Assembly: GCA_963783355.1 (NCBI GenBank)
Contig: CAWANF010000001.1
Span: 434,001 to 498,000, forward strand
Length of the DNA stretch: 64,000 bases
DNA from: CAWANF01 sp963783355
GTDB lineage: Bacteria > Bacteroidota > Rhodothermia > Balneolales > DATFMH01
Direction: 5' to 3'
A model generated the notes under the pieces. The model was not told where the DNA came from. It saw nothing but the letters and a program-made list of their open reading frames with translations, and did not search any database. The position numbers were made by a program, and so were the translations under genes. Within the stretch, counting starts at the first letter, position 1; each line of letters starts with the position of its first letter. Positions 1-9,690 of the stretch are shown in pieces.

Positions 1-1
1 T

Positions 2-3000
2 GAAAACAGCACGATGGATGTTGGCAAAAACTATATTGTGGACAAAGTGGAAGATGGCAGTCATCCCGGCGATTACTGGTACCAGGTGCGAATTCCACTC
101 AGTGAATTTAAAAGAGCCGTTGGTGACATAAAGGATCTGCAGAATGTATCGCATATCCGAATGTGGATGTCGGGTTATGGCAAACCGTTTACTCTGAGAT
201 TCGCAACATTTCAATTGGTTGGGAGCCAGTGGCGTAAAGCGACGACGGTTGGAAATCAGTCGAATACGAATACCAATTTCCAGGTTTCTACCGTGAGCAT
301 TGAGGAAAACTCCTCACGTACACCTGTTCCATATCGCGAACCTCCGGGCGCAATCAGGCCTGTTAACCGCACACAACAAGGTAACTTATTGGCAAATGAG
401 CAGTCTCTGGCTCTGAAGGTCCAGGATTTGAGGCAGGGGGATATGCGAATGATTCGCCGAAATTATCCGGGTGGACTCAACCTGTTAAACTATTCCCACT
501 TGCGCATGTTTGTTCATGGTGAAGGGTACAAAAACAAAAATAACCTGGAATTAGTGGTACGAATGGGGCGGGATCTGCAAAACGACTATTACGAATATCG
601 TGAACCGGTGACGCCGACCGATTCCACTTTGTTTGAAGGTAATACTAATACGACCAACCAGGCATTGCTGGATCAGCAGGCAGAGGATGTATGGCTGCCC
701 AAACAGAACAGTGTAAACCTGGTGTTATCGGCCCTGAATGAATTAAAGCAATTACGAAACCAGGTGAATGGAAATGCCGGAGCACTATTTCAGGATTCTA
801 CCCTGGCAGAAGATTATGGGGCACCGCCAGGTACGGTTATTGGTGTAAAAGGAAATCCGTCACTGGACAAGATTACGGAAATTGGTATCGGTATTAAAAA
901 CCCGCTGGATTTGTCCCAAAACGGAATGGGTATTAATACTTCGAAAGGCGTACCATCTCTCGATGCAGAATTATGGGTCGACGAGTTGCGGGTTTCCGGG
1001 TACAACGACAAGAAAGGATGGGCTGCAGATGGCAGCATGCAGATGGTGATGGCTGATTTCGCCCAGGTAAATGCAGGTATCAACCATTCTACGGATGGTT
1101 TTGGAACTCTGGATTCACATCTTGGTCAACGTCAGTATTCAAATAATCTTTCCTACGATATCACGACCAGTGTGAATATGCAGAAGCTGATTCCGGATCG
1201 CTTTGGGTGGAATTTCCCGGTTTCGTTCACAACAAGAAAAAGCATTTCAACCCCGCGTTATTTACCACAGGAAGGGGACATCAGGCTAACGGACTTTGAA
1301 AATGCGGTGAATCGCCGGACGGATATCAACAATGTACAGAAGCAGGAGCTTATTAATGCTCAGATTAACCAGAGTCAGACATACAGTCAGAGTTATTCCC
1401 TGAATATTTCGAATATTTCCAAGCGGTATTCAAAGTCTAAACTGGCACAGTATACGCTGGATAAAACAACTCTGAGTTATGTTTATAATGCCGGAAACGG
1501 CCATGATCCGGTCACTAAATTACGGAACAATTGGGGTTATAACACATCCATTAATTATAATCTGGATTTCAAGAAAGTCGGTTTAGTAAGTCCCTTTCAT
1601 TTCCTGAGAAATGTACCAATAGCAAATGCAATCTCAGGAATGAAATTCGGATATATGCCATCGTCCATCTCCACATCGGCGGGATTACGCCGTCAATACA
1701 GTGAAACTCAACAGCGTCAGATTGGAACTAGTCCGGCATCCTTTAAACAGACGCACAATTTTGATTATACCTCTCAATTTGCACTGGCGTATAATTTTAT
1801 GCCGTCATTACCTATAAATTTTTCAACATCCACGGATTTTGGCTTGAATGATGTTGGTGTGCGTCCTGATCCGTTGGATACCACCCGGTTTGAGACGATT
1901 CCCACATTCGAAGTCTTCAAAAAGATTATCTCGGGCAGTAATGTGAAGCCCCGGCGTACAAATTATAATGAGAAATATTCTGCAAGCTGGCGGCCAAGAT
2001 TAAGTAATGTTGCAGCTTTAGACTGGTTGAACTATTCGGCTTCATATTCCGGTGGATTCAATTGGGTGAATACCCCAAAAGGATCCGGTTTGGGAGCTAA
2101 TATCAACAATAACCTGAGTCTGAATCAATCATTGAGCTTGCGGGTCAGGGATCTTCTTGGAAAATTTGGTTTTTACCGTAAACTAAAAGAAGCAGATCAG
2201 AAAGATGTACAACGGCGGAAAGATGCTAAATCCCGCAGGGAGGCAGAACGCATACGAAGACAGCGTGAGGCAAAATCTGGAAAGAATCTGAATGAGCGTA
2301 ATGGGCAGGCTAAGGATGATATCAATATTGGAGATGATGTCAAGTATTTCGGACGCAGACTTTTACTTGGGCTGTTCAGCATGGAGTCGGTTGATTTGTC
2401 ATACAATCATAGCGCGAGTTCAGCACAAAACGGTTATAAGGGCGGAGCACAGTTTTTCCAGATGTTTGGAAATAATTCAGATAAGATGTCGTCGCCACCA
2501 TTTCCGTACCGTATCGGTTTAATGAACCAGCTCACCGATTTTATTACGAATCCATACAGTGATCAAACGTTAACCGTATCTGCCAATAATATTTACAATG
2601 ATAATGTGATCATCAGGACCCGGTTGCAGCCACTTCCAAATCTGACAATTGACCTGGACTGGCAGACTTCCTGGAATCGTAACCGTAATATCAACTATTC
2701 TCTCCCGCCAGGTTCTGCACTGAGACAGAATCCTTTATTGAATCAAAGCGGACAGATTTCCTCTTCCGTCTGGTTATTTGGCAAAGGATATGGTGAATTG
2801 CTGAGCCGTCAACTGGCTACGGCGGAAGCAGATATCAATAGTAACGATCCACATCTGATAAGTGATAAAACGGGGAACAATGATGGCCGTACTGTATTGA
2901 GTCCTTCGTCCCTGGAAGAAGATTTTCGCCGTTCTTATTTAGGTGGAAATACACGCGGGGTTGGCAATAGGGGTTTTACGCCGATTCCTAAACCTGGCTG

Positions 3001-3706
3001 GACTATCCGGTGGACGGGTTCCGGAAGTATTGTGCCTTTTATCGGGAAATATATCAGCAGGATTACCCTGATTCACAAGTATTCGGGTTCGTATAGTGTC
3101 GGCTGGAATTACTTTAACGATGCCGGTTCGATGGTTACCGGGTCATTGGGTAATTATACCATAGAAAGTTACCGGAGAAAATTTGAAGCCAATGCTATCA
3201 ACCTTCAGAAGAAATTTATGCCGGTCATCGGGATGAATGTTTCCTGGAAAAACAATGTGAATACAAACCTCGAATATGATTACAGTAAACTGACCAGTCT
3301 TAGTTTCACAGGCCCTACTATCACCGAACAGGTGTCTAAAGGTTTGAAATTTACACTGAATTATTCGAAACGCGGATTTCGTTTGCCTTTCATGCCCAAT
3401 AAGCTAAAGAATACCCTGGATTTGGGATTTACGCTTAACTACCTGGAAGACCTGACGGTACCCTACAAGCTTGGTCTTGACCTCAATCGCGCTTTGGAAG
3501 GTTCGGCGCTTATTGATAACAACAGCGACTTACGCGGTGACGCCCGTTTGCAGGCATCAACTATAATCGGCTACCAGTTCTCGCAGACTATTAAAGCTAA
3601 TTTTGAATATTCATATCAGCACCTGATGCCAAAATCATCCCAGTCGTTTGAACGTACGGATCAGGAGATTAAGTTTAACATCATCGTTTCGATTCGGTCG
3701 AATTAG
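2..3706 (+). CDS. sprA: SprA, T9SS outer-membrane translocon, C-terminal part
   Basis: The reading frame is already open at the window edge, so this is only the C-terminal ~1,234 residues of a protein that is usually about 2,400 long. SprA forms the giant outer-membrane beta-barrel through which type IX secretion cargo leaves the periplasm. The call rests on family-like stretches, notably the segment around nt 1640-1730 (FGYMPSSIS followed by RRQYSETQQRQ) and the long run of alternating beta strands with short Asn/Ser-rich loops up to the C-terminus. A very basic, coiled-coil-like segment (nt ~2180-2330, many Arg, Lys and Glu) interrupts the barrel region and is probably a soluble loop. The two cargo-type proteins at 25-32 kb are plausible substrates. 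It ends convergently with lnt. Family assignment is confident; the N-terminus cannot be judged. Confidence 0.9.
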   Translation, partial: ENSTMDVGKNYIVDKVEDGSHPGDYWYQVRIPLSEFKRAVGDIKDLQNVSHIRMWMSGYGKPFTLRFATFQLVGSQWRKATTVGNQSNTNTNFQVSTVSIEENSSRTPVPYREPPGAIRPVNRTQQGNLLANEQSLALKVQDLRQGDMRMIRRNYPGGLNLLNYSHLRMFVHGEGYKNKNNLELVVRMGRDLQNDYYEYREPVTPTDSTLFEGNTNTTNQALLDQQAEDVWLPKQNSVNLVLSALNELKQLRNQVNGNAGALFQDSTLAEDYGAPPGTVIGVKGNPSLDKITEIGIGIKNPLDLSQNGMGINTSKGVPSLDAELWVDELRVSGYNDKKGWAADGSMQMVMADFAQVNAGINHSTDGFGTLDSHLGQRQYSNNLSYDITTSVNMQKLIPDRFGWNFPVSFTTRKSISTPRYLPQEGDIRLTDFENAVNRRTDINNVQKQELINAQINQSQTYSQSYSLNISNISKRYSKSKLAQYTLDKTTLSYVYNAGNGHDPVTKLRNNWGYNTSINYNLDFKKVGLVSPFHFLRNVPIANAISGMKFGYMPSSISTSAGLRRQYSETQQRQIGTSPASFKQTHNFDYTSQFALAYNFMPSLPINFSTSTDFGLNDVGVRPDPLDTTRFETIPTFEVFKKIISGSNVKPRRTNYNEKYSASWRPRLSNVAALDWLNYSASYSGGFNWVNTPKGSGLGANINNNLSLNQSLSLRVRDLLGKFGFYRKLKEADQKDVQRRKDAKSRREAERIRRQREAKSGKNLNERNGQAKDDINIGDDVKYFGRRLLLGLFSMESVDLSYNHSASSAQNGYKGGAQFFQMFGNNSDKMSSPPFPYRIGLMNQLTDFITNPYSDQTLTVSANNIYNDNVIIRTRLQPLPNLTIDLDWQTSWNRNRNINYSLPPGSALRQNPLLNQSGQISSSVWLFGKGYGELLSRQLATAEADINSNDPHLISDKTGNNDGRTVLSPSSLEEDFRRSYLGGNTRGVGNRGFTPIPKPGWTIRWTGSGSIVPFIGKYISRITLIHKYSGSYSVGWNYFNDAGSMVTGSLGNYTIESYRRKFEANAINLQKKFMPVIGMNVSWKNNVNTNLEYDYSKLTSLSFTGPTITEQVSKGLKFTLNYSKRGFRLPFMPNKLKNTLDLGFTLNYLEDLTVPYKLGLDLNRALEGSALIDNNSDLRGDARLQASTIIGYQFSQTIKANFEYSYQHLMPKSSQSFERTDQEIKFNIIVSIRSN

Positions 3707-3710
3707 AGAA

Positions 3711-3745
3711 GAGTATTGAGATTTGAGTATTGAGTAATGAGAAAA
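3711..3745. repeat. Degenerate short tandem repeat after sprA
   Basis: Imperfect repetition of GAGTATTGAG / GAGTAATGAG units lies directly after the sprA stop, with spacing near 7 bases. It resembles, but is less regular than, the heptamer arrays at 17.94 kb and 62.92 kb. Confidence 0.4.
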
Positions 3746-3797
3746 TTTTTGTCTCTGGTAAACTCGCCAGGGGATATTCTGAAAAACTATCCGGCTG

Positions 3798-5351
3798 TTA
3801 TATATTTTTCCTGGAAAAATATACAGAGAAAGCAAGCATCAAAACGGTCAGGATTTCTGATAAATATCCGAACCAATCGCCATTTTTCGTATAAAAAGTC
3901 ATCTTTTTGAAGATAGGAACATCATAGCGAAATGCTGTCCGTTTCCAGTATTGGGTTCGTCTCATAACTTTTCCATTAGGGGCAATGACGGCTGAAATCC
4001 CGTTATTGGCGCAGCGGACAACATAACGGTCGTTCTCAATCGCTCGCAGACGCGCATATTCAAAATGCTGATAATATCCGGAGGAATTGCCCCACCATCC
4101 GTCATTAGTTATCACTGCAATGATGTCGGATCCTTTTTTAACAAACTGCCGGACCCAGTTCGGAAAATCCTGATCGTAACACACCAAAGCGGTGATTCTT
4201 CCGGCCCGTGTATTAAAGTCTTTCACTTTGTCTCCTCGTCCGTACCCGGCCAGGTTGCCCCAGTTGAGTTTGAATATATTCACATCATTCAGAAAATTTA
4301 CAAAGGGTACACGCTCAACTATTGGGACAAGTTTCGCTTTTTTATAAAAACTTACCTGTCCGTTTGGACCGAATCCCAGTGCGGCATTGAAGACATTATA
4401 AGGTTCTCCGGAGGATGTTTTCCGAACAACTTCCGGGTGTGGTCCATTGGAATAATAGTAAAACAGATTGGCGCCGCTGATGATGGTCGTATGCCATATG
4501 GCACTTTTATTGCTGATCATTCGGACTATTGGTGAATATTTTGTAATTCCGATCTGTATGGCATTCTCAGGCCATAATATGAGATCCGTGGAGTCCGTTT
4601 TCATGGAATCGGAATAAGCCAGAATGTGCCGAAGGGGAGTATAAGCATTGCTGTATCCCGATAATTCCTGGTAAGAATCGTAATTGGGTTGAATCACCAG
4701 AACCTGCATTTTGTGAGGAGAAGTCAGTGGTGTGGAATAGTATTTTATGACGGAAAACAGGATGGGAACCAACACCAAAATCCAGATGCTAATCAAAATG
4801 GATTTTTCATGCTTTTGAATGTATTCATAAATCAGGGCGCTGATGAAGACTGCTAAAAAAGTGACGGCCAGCGGTCCGGTGAACGAAATGTATTGAATGA
4901 TTAGCGGAGTACTTGAAAAGGCGTTGGTAAAGGAGAGCCATGGCCAGGCCAAATCCCAGTGATGATGCAGGAATTCATACGTTGTCCATGCTGCAGCAAT
5001 ACCGAGAGAGCTTAAAAAAAAGTTAATTTTTTTCTTCTGAAAATAAAATATTAGAAAGACCGGCAGGGTCATTACCACACTGTTGGCCAGGATGGCCGCC
5101 ACTCCTCCCCAGAAAGTAGCCAGGCAGAGCCAGTACGTGCCGATGATATTCCACAACACAAAGCCGGGATAAATTTTATAAACGGCATTTTTGGCTGTTG
5201 GGGATATATCGGTAAGTCGTAAAATTAATATAAAAGCAGGGATGATTAAGAACGGAAAAGGGAAGGGCGGAAAACTTAATCCCAGCAGTAAACCAGCAAT
5301 TAAAGAAAGTGCCCATTCATTATTCCAGATTTTCGTAACAGATATGTTCAT
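3798..5351 (-). CDS. lnt: Apolipoprotein N-acyltransferase
   Basis: Lnt transfers the third acyl chain onto the N-terminal cysteine of lipoproteins, from phospholipid, at the periplasmic face of the inner membrane. The first ~200 residues are a set of hydrophobic segments, followed by a nitrilase-type domain. The catalytic triad of the family is visible: Glu262 in LWPENA, Lys340 in KKAKLVP, and Cys391 in ALVCYDQDF. The length of 517 aa is normal. The start codon overlaps the rsmI stop as ATGA, so the two are translationally coupled. The final codons coincide with an 11-bp-arm palindrome (3801-3823). The product makes sense beside the six lipoproteins predicted in this window. Confidence 0.95.
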   Translation of the reverse strand: MNISVTKIWNNEWALSLIAGLLLGLSFPPFPFPFLIIPAFILILRLTDISPTAKNAVYKIYPGFVLWNIIGTYWLCLATFWGGVAAILANSVVMTLPVFLIFYFQKKKINFFLSSLGIAAAWTTYEFLHHHWDLAWPWLSFTNAFSSTPLIIQYISFTGPLAVTFLAVFISALIYEYIQKHEKSILISIWILVLVPILFSVIKYYSTPLTSPHKMQVLVIQPNYDSYQELSGYSNAYTPLRHILAYSDSMKTDSTDLILWPENAIQIGITKYSPIVRMISNKSAIWHTTIISGANLFYYYSNGPHPEVVRKTSSGEPYNVFNAALGFGPNGQVSFYKKAKLVPIVERVPFVNFLNDVNIFKLNWGNLAGYGRGDKVKDFNTRAGRITALVCYDQDFPNWVRQFVKKGSDIIAVITNDGWWGNSSGYYQHFEYARLRAIENDRYVVRCANNGISAVIAPNGKVMRRTQYWKRTAFRYDVPIFKKMTFYTKNGDWFGYLSEILTVLMLAFSVYFSRKNI

Positions 5352-6031
5352 TCCTGATAATTTTTACCGGCGAGAACCAGTGTTATTTCCCCTTTGATTT
5401 TTTCCCTGTCTTTGAGCTCGTCACGGATCGATCCTAAAGGGCCGCGTATGATTTCTTCAAATTTTTTGGTTAGTTCCCGGGTGAGAGCGGCCATACGATC
5501 TTCTCCCAAAATGTCAACGAGTTGATCCAGCAGTTTCTCAATCCTGTGTGGACTCTCGTAAAAAACAACGGTTCGTTCCTCATCCTTCAGGGCCATTATG
5601 CGCGTTTTTCGTCCTTTTTTAGGAGGCAAAAATCCTTCAAATACGAATCGATCTGAGGGCAAGCCACTATAAATCAAGGCGTTGATAACAGCACTCGGGC
5701 CCGGAATGACCGTCACTCCTATGCCTTTTTGATGAGCAGCGCGGATAGCCAGAAATCCCGGATCGGAGATGCCCGGCATACCCGCATCAGAAACCAATGC
5801 AACATCATGGCCCTGTTCCAGTAAGTCAATCACATGCTGAACCTTGGTATGTTCATTATGCAAATGAAAAGAAAACGTAGGTTTCTGTATATTAAATTTC
5901 TGCAGCAAAAAAGAAGTTGTTCGAGTGTCTTCGCAAGCGATGTAGTCGACTTCGGATAAAACCTGAACGGCCCTTGATGAAAAATCATCAAGGTTGCCAA
6001 TTGGTGTTGCTACGATATATAAAATTGCCAA
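5348..6031 (-). CDS. rsmI: 16S rRNA (cytidine1402-2'-O)-methyltransferase
   Basis: RsmI methylates the 2'-OH of C1402 in the decoding centre of 16S rRNA using SAM. The protein is a tetrapyrrole-methylase-fold enzyme. It opens with LYIVATPIGNLDD and continues with the family stretches ACEDTRTT, LVSDAGMPGISDPG, VIPGPSAVINAL and FYESPHR. The length of 227 aa is typical of the core family without a C-terminal extension. It is the promoter-proximal gene of a two-gene operon with lnt. A 127-bp gap separates it from the divergent VOC gene, and both promoters should lie there. Confidence 0.95.
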   Translation of the reverse strand: MAILYIVATPIGNLDDFSSRAVQVLSEVDYIACEDTRTTSFLLQKFNIQKPTFSFHLHNEHTKVQHVIDLLEQGHDVALVSDAGMPGISDPGFLAIRAAHQKGIGVTVIPGPSAVINALIYSGLPSDRFVFEGFLPPKKGRKTRIMALKDEERTVVFYESPHRIEKLLDQLVDILGEDRMAALTRELTKKFEEIIRGPLGSIRDELKDREKIKGEITLVLAGKNYQE

Positions 6032-6158
6032 AATAAAACAGTGTTTGGTTGAAACAGGAAAATGATAACGAAAAATAGTATAATCATTCCGGGTAGCGAA
6101 ACGAAATTAACCTAATAAACATTGTTCCAAAAAATTTATCAGACCTATAAAAAGTATT

Positions 6159-6539
6159 ATGAAACAATTTAAACCTACAGGTATTAACCATATCACATTA
6201 CGAGTTAATGATATTAAAAGATCCGAACATTTTTACGGAGAAATTCTCGGTTTTAAATTGGAAAAGAAAATGGGGCAAAGTATGAGCACGTACCGCATTG
6301 GCGAGGACTCGCTCGTAATTGTGGAGGCGGAAACCAGCTACGATCAGGAATCAAGGGATTACCGGGTCGATCATTTTGGTTTCTTCGTGGAATCACCCGA
6401 AATCGTGGATCTGATGGCGGAACATTTCAGGACGAATAATGTGACCATTTTAAGTGGCCCCGCCAACCGGAAAACAGGGCGTTTCATTTTTATTTCTGAT
6501 CCGGATGGAAATATGATTGAGATTTTTACTGAGAAATAG
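6159..6539 (+). CDS. VOC-superfamily (glyoxalase-fold) protein
   Basis: A 126-residue protein with the vicinal-oxygen-chelate fold pattern of two beta-alpha-beta-beta-beta units. The first starts at GINHITLRV (His11, a usual metal ligand), the second at VDHFGFFV, and the chain ends in DPDGNMIEIF, which supplies the terminal Glu ligand. Single-domain members include glyoxalase I, fosfomycin-resistance proteins and dioxygenases. The substrate cannot be read from sequence. The gene is monocistronic, divergent from rsmI and followed by a 265-bp gap before hrcA. A second, unrelated-looking VOC gene sits at 61.7 kb. Confidence 0.85.
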   Translation: MKQFKPTGINHITLRVNDIKRSEHFYGEILGFKLEKKMGQSMSTYRIGEDSLVIVEAETSYDQESRDYRVDHFGFFVESPEIVDLMAEHFRTNNVTILSGPANRKTGRFIFISDPDGNMIEIFTEK

Positions 6540-6804
6540 GAGTGAGTAGTGAGATTGTGGTTTACGATGTACGTAACTCCGCAATCGTTGTTCATTTTTA
6601 TGCAAGACAAGCGATTAACTTGTGTTGTTTCTATACTCGTTTGGGCATATTGAAGATGGTTAACTTTGGAAACACAATATTAATCGGAATTAAGTTATTG
6701 AGTTTATTTTTTTGTTCCTGAGAATACGGGCAAAAACTTCAAAAGAAGGAAAAAAAATGATAAATTCATAGTTTGTACCGAAATAGGAAAGGAGGTCAAA
6801 CCAG

Positions 6805-7866
6805 ATGGATGTAATATTAGATTATCCGGCACTTACCAGCAGGGAGCGAGAAGTTCTGCAATACGTAATTCAGAATTTTATCATTACGGCTAATCCTATA
6901 GCATCCAAAACACTGGTATCCCGGCACAAGTTGAATGTGAGTCCCGCTACGATAAGGAATGCGATGAACAGTCTGGAGCATAAGGGATATCTGGATCACA
7001 CGCATATTTCTTCCGGACGTGTGCCGACGGAAAGAGGGTATCGCTATTATGTGAATTTATTGATGAAACAGAGCGAGCTTTCTAAAGATGAAAAGAAGGC
7101 CCTGGATGCCTGGGAAGAAATTTTAACAAGCGGAATTGAAGATGCGGTCCATTCGGCAACCCGGTTATTGGCGAGACTCTCAAATTTGCTTGCCGTGGTC
7201 ATATCTCCAAAATATGCGAATGGGATTTTCCGAAAGCTCGAACTCATCGATTTGGGTGCACATCGTTTGATGGTGGTATTAACTATTGAAAGCGGAATTG
7301 CCCGGACCGTGAATATTGAGGTGGAAAGTGAATTGACGAGGGACGATCTGGATAAAGTTTCCCGAATTTTAAATGAACGGTTATCGGGTTTGAGCCTGTA
7401 CGAAATCGCTCAAAAGATAGACGACATGCTGGCTGATTATAAAAGTCAGGACGAAACCGGTTTAATTCGGGTTTTTATTGATTCGGCAGATACGATTTTT
7501 GAGGATCAACAGTTTAAACGGTTTCACTTCGGTGGGGTCGAATACATCGCCATGCAACCGGAGTTCAGTGATTTGGGCAATTATAAAAGTATCATTGAAT
7601 TTGTTGAAAACGAGGATCTTATTATCCACTTATTTGAAAATGAACAGAACGTAACAGAAGATTCGGTGGTTCAGGTACGCATTGGAAAAGAGAATAAAAT
7701 ACAACAAATAGAACATTGCAGCGTTGTTTCAGCGAACTATGCTATTGGAAATATTAAAGGAACGATAGGCCTTGTGGGTCCCACAAGGATGAATTATCCA
7801 AGGATGATTAGTTTGGTGGAACAGCTTGCGAACCGGTTTAAATCACAAAATAAATTATATTCGTAA
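6805..7866 (+). CDS. hrcA: Heat-inducible transcription repressor HrcA
   Basis: HrcA represses class I heat-shock genes by binding CIRCE operators, with GroEL as co-factor in the species studied. The N-terminal winged helix is clear: LTSREREVLQYVIQ, then SPATIRNAMNSLEHKGYL and HISSGRVPTERGYRYYV. The C-terminal half has the usual GAF-like regulatory domain ending in GLVGPTRMNYPRMISLVE. The length of 353 aa is normal. A strong Shine-Dalgarno (AGGAGG at 6790-6795) sits 9 nt before the ATG and fixes the start. It heads the operon hrcA-grpE-dnaJ. No CIRCE inverted repeat was seen in the 265-bp upstream gap. Confidence 0.96.
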   Translation: MDVILDYPALTSREREVLQYVIQNFIITANPIASKTLVSRHKLNVSPATIRNAMNSLEHKGYLDHTHISSGRVPTERGYRYYVNLLMKQSELSKDEKKALDAWEEILTSGIEDAVHSATRLLARLSNLLAVVISPKYANGIFRKLELIDLGAHRLMVVLTIESGIARTVNIEVESELTRDDLDKVSRILNERLSGLSLYEIAQKIDDMLADYKSQDETGLIRVFIDSADTIFEDQQFKRFHFGGVEYIAMQPEFSDLGNYKSIIEFVENEDLIIHLFENEQNVTEDSVVQVRIGKENKIQQIEHCSVVSANYAIGNIKGTIGLVGPTRMNYPRMISLVEQLANRFKSQNKLYS

Positions 7867-7870
7867 GTCT

Positions 7871-8497
7871 ATGATAAAGAGTAGGAAAAACGTGAGTGAA
7901 GATCACAAAAAGACCGAAGCAGGTAAACAAACTGAAAAGGATTTAGACGAATTGAAAAATGCAGAAAAAGGAACCGGTGATGAAACGATAACACCGGTTG
8001 ATGAGGAATTAGTAAAATTACAAACGGAACTGGAACTTAAAGATGCCCAGATTGCCGGTTTGAAAAGCGAGTTTGAAGAATCAAAAAATCAATTGCTTCG
8101 TAAAGTTGCGGAATTCGAAAATATGAGAAAACGGGTAGCTAAAGAACGCCTCCAGCTTTTCGATACGGCAAAAATAGAAGCTTTGAAAGAATTTTTGCCC
8201 ATTAATGACGATCTGCAACGGACGTTGAATGCTTCAGAATCGGCAGAAATTGACGATACTTTTCTGGAAGGTGTCAAAATGATAGCAAATAAATTTTCTG
8301 ATGTACTGGACAAATATGGTGTGTCTGCCATCGATGAAGTAAATATTCCGTTCGACGTAGAACTGCACGACGCTCTGATGAAGCAAAAAGCCCCGGACGA
8401 TGACGTTGAAAGTAATACCGTCCTTCAGGTTCTGGAACCGGGATACAAAATGAATGACAAAGTAATTCGACACGCAAAAGTAATAGTAAGCGAATAA
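7871..8497 (+). CDS. grpE: Nucleotide exchange factor GrpE
   Basis: GrpE releases ADP from DnaK and so drives its chaperone cycle. The acidic, low-complexity N-terminal ~60 residues lead into a long coiled coil and then the conserved core LRKVAEFENMRKRVAKERLQ, LPINDDLQRTL and the C-terminal VLQVLEPGYKMNDKVIRHAKV. The chosen ATG at 7871 follows the hrcA stop by 4 nt. An earlier in-frame ATG (7826) would add 15 residues inside hrcA and is not needed. The product is 208 aa. dnaJ starts 3 nt after the stop, so the three genes form one transcript. dnaK is not in the window. Confidence 0.95.
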   Translation: MIKSRKNVSEDHKKTEAGKQTEKDLDELKNAEKGTGDETITPVDEELVKLQTELELKDAQIAGLKSEFEESKNQLLRKVAEFENMRKRVAKERLQLFDTAKIEALKEFLPINDDLQRTLNASESAEIDDTFLEGVKMIANKFSDVLDKYGVSAIDEVNIPFDVELHDALMKQKAPDDDVESNTVLQVLEPGYKMNDKVIRHAKVIVSE

Positions 8498-8500
8498 ATA

Positions 8501-9670
8501 ATGGCAAAAAGAGATTACTACGAGGCACTTGGAGTAGATAAAAACGCGACTCAGGACGAAATAAAAAAGGCTTATCGCAAGCTCGCGATGAAGTATCATC
8601 CCGATCGGAATAAAGAGCCCGGTGCCGAGGAAAAATTTAAAGAAGCCGCTGAAGCTTTTGATGTTTTAAAGGACCCGGAGAAAAAAGCACGGTATGATCA
8701 ATTTGGATTCTCCGGGCTTAATTCCGGTGGTTATCAGGAACCCGATTTTCAGAATATAAATATCAACGATATTTTTAGCCATTTCAGTGATATTTTCGGC
8801 GGAGATATCTTTGGTGGCGACATTTTTGGCGGTGGTGCCCGAACCAGAAGCCGCGGACGTCGTTCCCCGGGATTTCCGGGCGATGATTTAAAACTTCATC
8901 TGAAGCTGAACCTGGAAGAAATTGCATTTGGTGCCGAAAAGATGCTGAAGGTTAAGAAATACATCAAATGTGATGAGTGTAAGGGCACCGGTGCTAAAAC
9001 GGAAGACGATTTCATGACCTGCCCGACCTGTAATGGGATGGGTGAAATTCGCCAGGTTTCAAGAACCATGTTTGGGCAGTTTGTCAATGTGCAGCCTTGT
9101 CCGAATTGTCATGGTGAAGGCCGCATAATAAGAAATAAATGTTCCAATTGTGCCGGTGAAGGACGCGTCAAAGGGGAAGAAACCGTCAAGGTGAAAATTC
9201 CTTCAGGCGTAGGTGAAGGTAATTATATAACCCTGCGAAACCAGGGAAATGCAGGAATTCGTGGTGGTGATGCCGGAAATCTGATCGTGATGATATCGGA
9301 AAAAGAACATGAGCATTTCATACGTGATGAAGATGATATTTACTTTGATCTTCATATCAGCCTGCCCGATGCCATTTTGGGAACGGAAGTGGAAGTGCCC
9401 ACTCTAAAAGGAAAAGCGAAAGTTAAAATTGAGCAGGGGACGCAGCCCGGTAAAATGCTGAGAATGAGAAATCACGGCATCATCGGTTTGAACAGCCGGG
9501 AAGCAGGAGATGAATATATTCGTATAAATGTTTATATCCCGGAAGAATTGTCGGAAGAAGAAATGAAATCCATAGAAGGTTTCAAAGACTCCCCAAATTT
9601 CAAACCACGGGAAACAAAGAAGAAGTCGAAAAAAGACTTTTTCTCGAGAATAAAAGATGTTTTTACATGA
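8501..9670 (+). CDS. dnaJ: Molecular chaperone DnaJ
   Basis: DnaJ delivers substrates to DnaK and stimulates its ATPase. All domains are present in order: J domain (residues ~4-67) with the HPD motif at 33-35; a Gly/Phe-rich linker; a zinc domain with four CxxCxGxG repeats beginning at Cys157 (CDECKGTG, CPTCNGMG, CPNCHGEG, CSNCAGEG); and the C-terminal beta domains. The linker holds a small internal tandem repeat, IFGGD three times over, encoded around nt 8795-8830. The length of 389 aa is normal for type I DnaJ. It is the last gene of the hrcA operon and is followed by an intrinsic terminator. Confidence 0.97.
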   Translation: MAKRDYYEALGVDKNATQDEIKKAYRKLAMKYHPDRNKEPGAEEKFKEAAEAFDVLKDPEKKARYDQFGFSGLNSGGYQEPDFQNININDIFSHFSDIFGGDIFGGDIFGGGARTRSRGRRSPGFPGDDLKLHLKLNLEEIAFGAEKMLKVKKYIKCDECKGTGAKTEDDFMTCPTCNGMGEIRQVSRTMFGQFVNVQPCPNCHGEGRIIRNKCSNCAGEGRVKGEETVKVKIPSGVGEGNYITLRNQGNAGIRGGDAGNLIVMISEKEHEHFIRDEDDIYFDLHISLPDAILGTEVEVPTLKGKAKVKIEQGTQPGKMLRMRNHGIIGLNSREAGDEYIRINVYIPEELSEEEMKSIEGFKDSPNFKPRETKKKSKKDFFSRIKDVFT

Positions 9671-9690
9671 TTGTAATATAAATAAATTTT

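Noticed and set aside
6580..6613. Imperfect inverted repeat AATCGTTG ... CAAGCGATT upstream of hrcA considered as CIRCE
   Set aside because: Sequence and spacing do not match the CIRCE consensus and it lies ~190 bp from the start codon.
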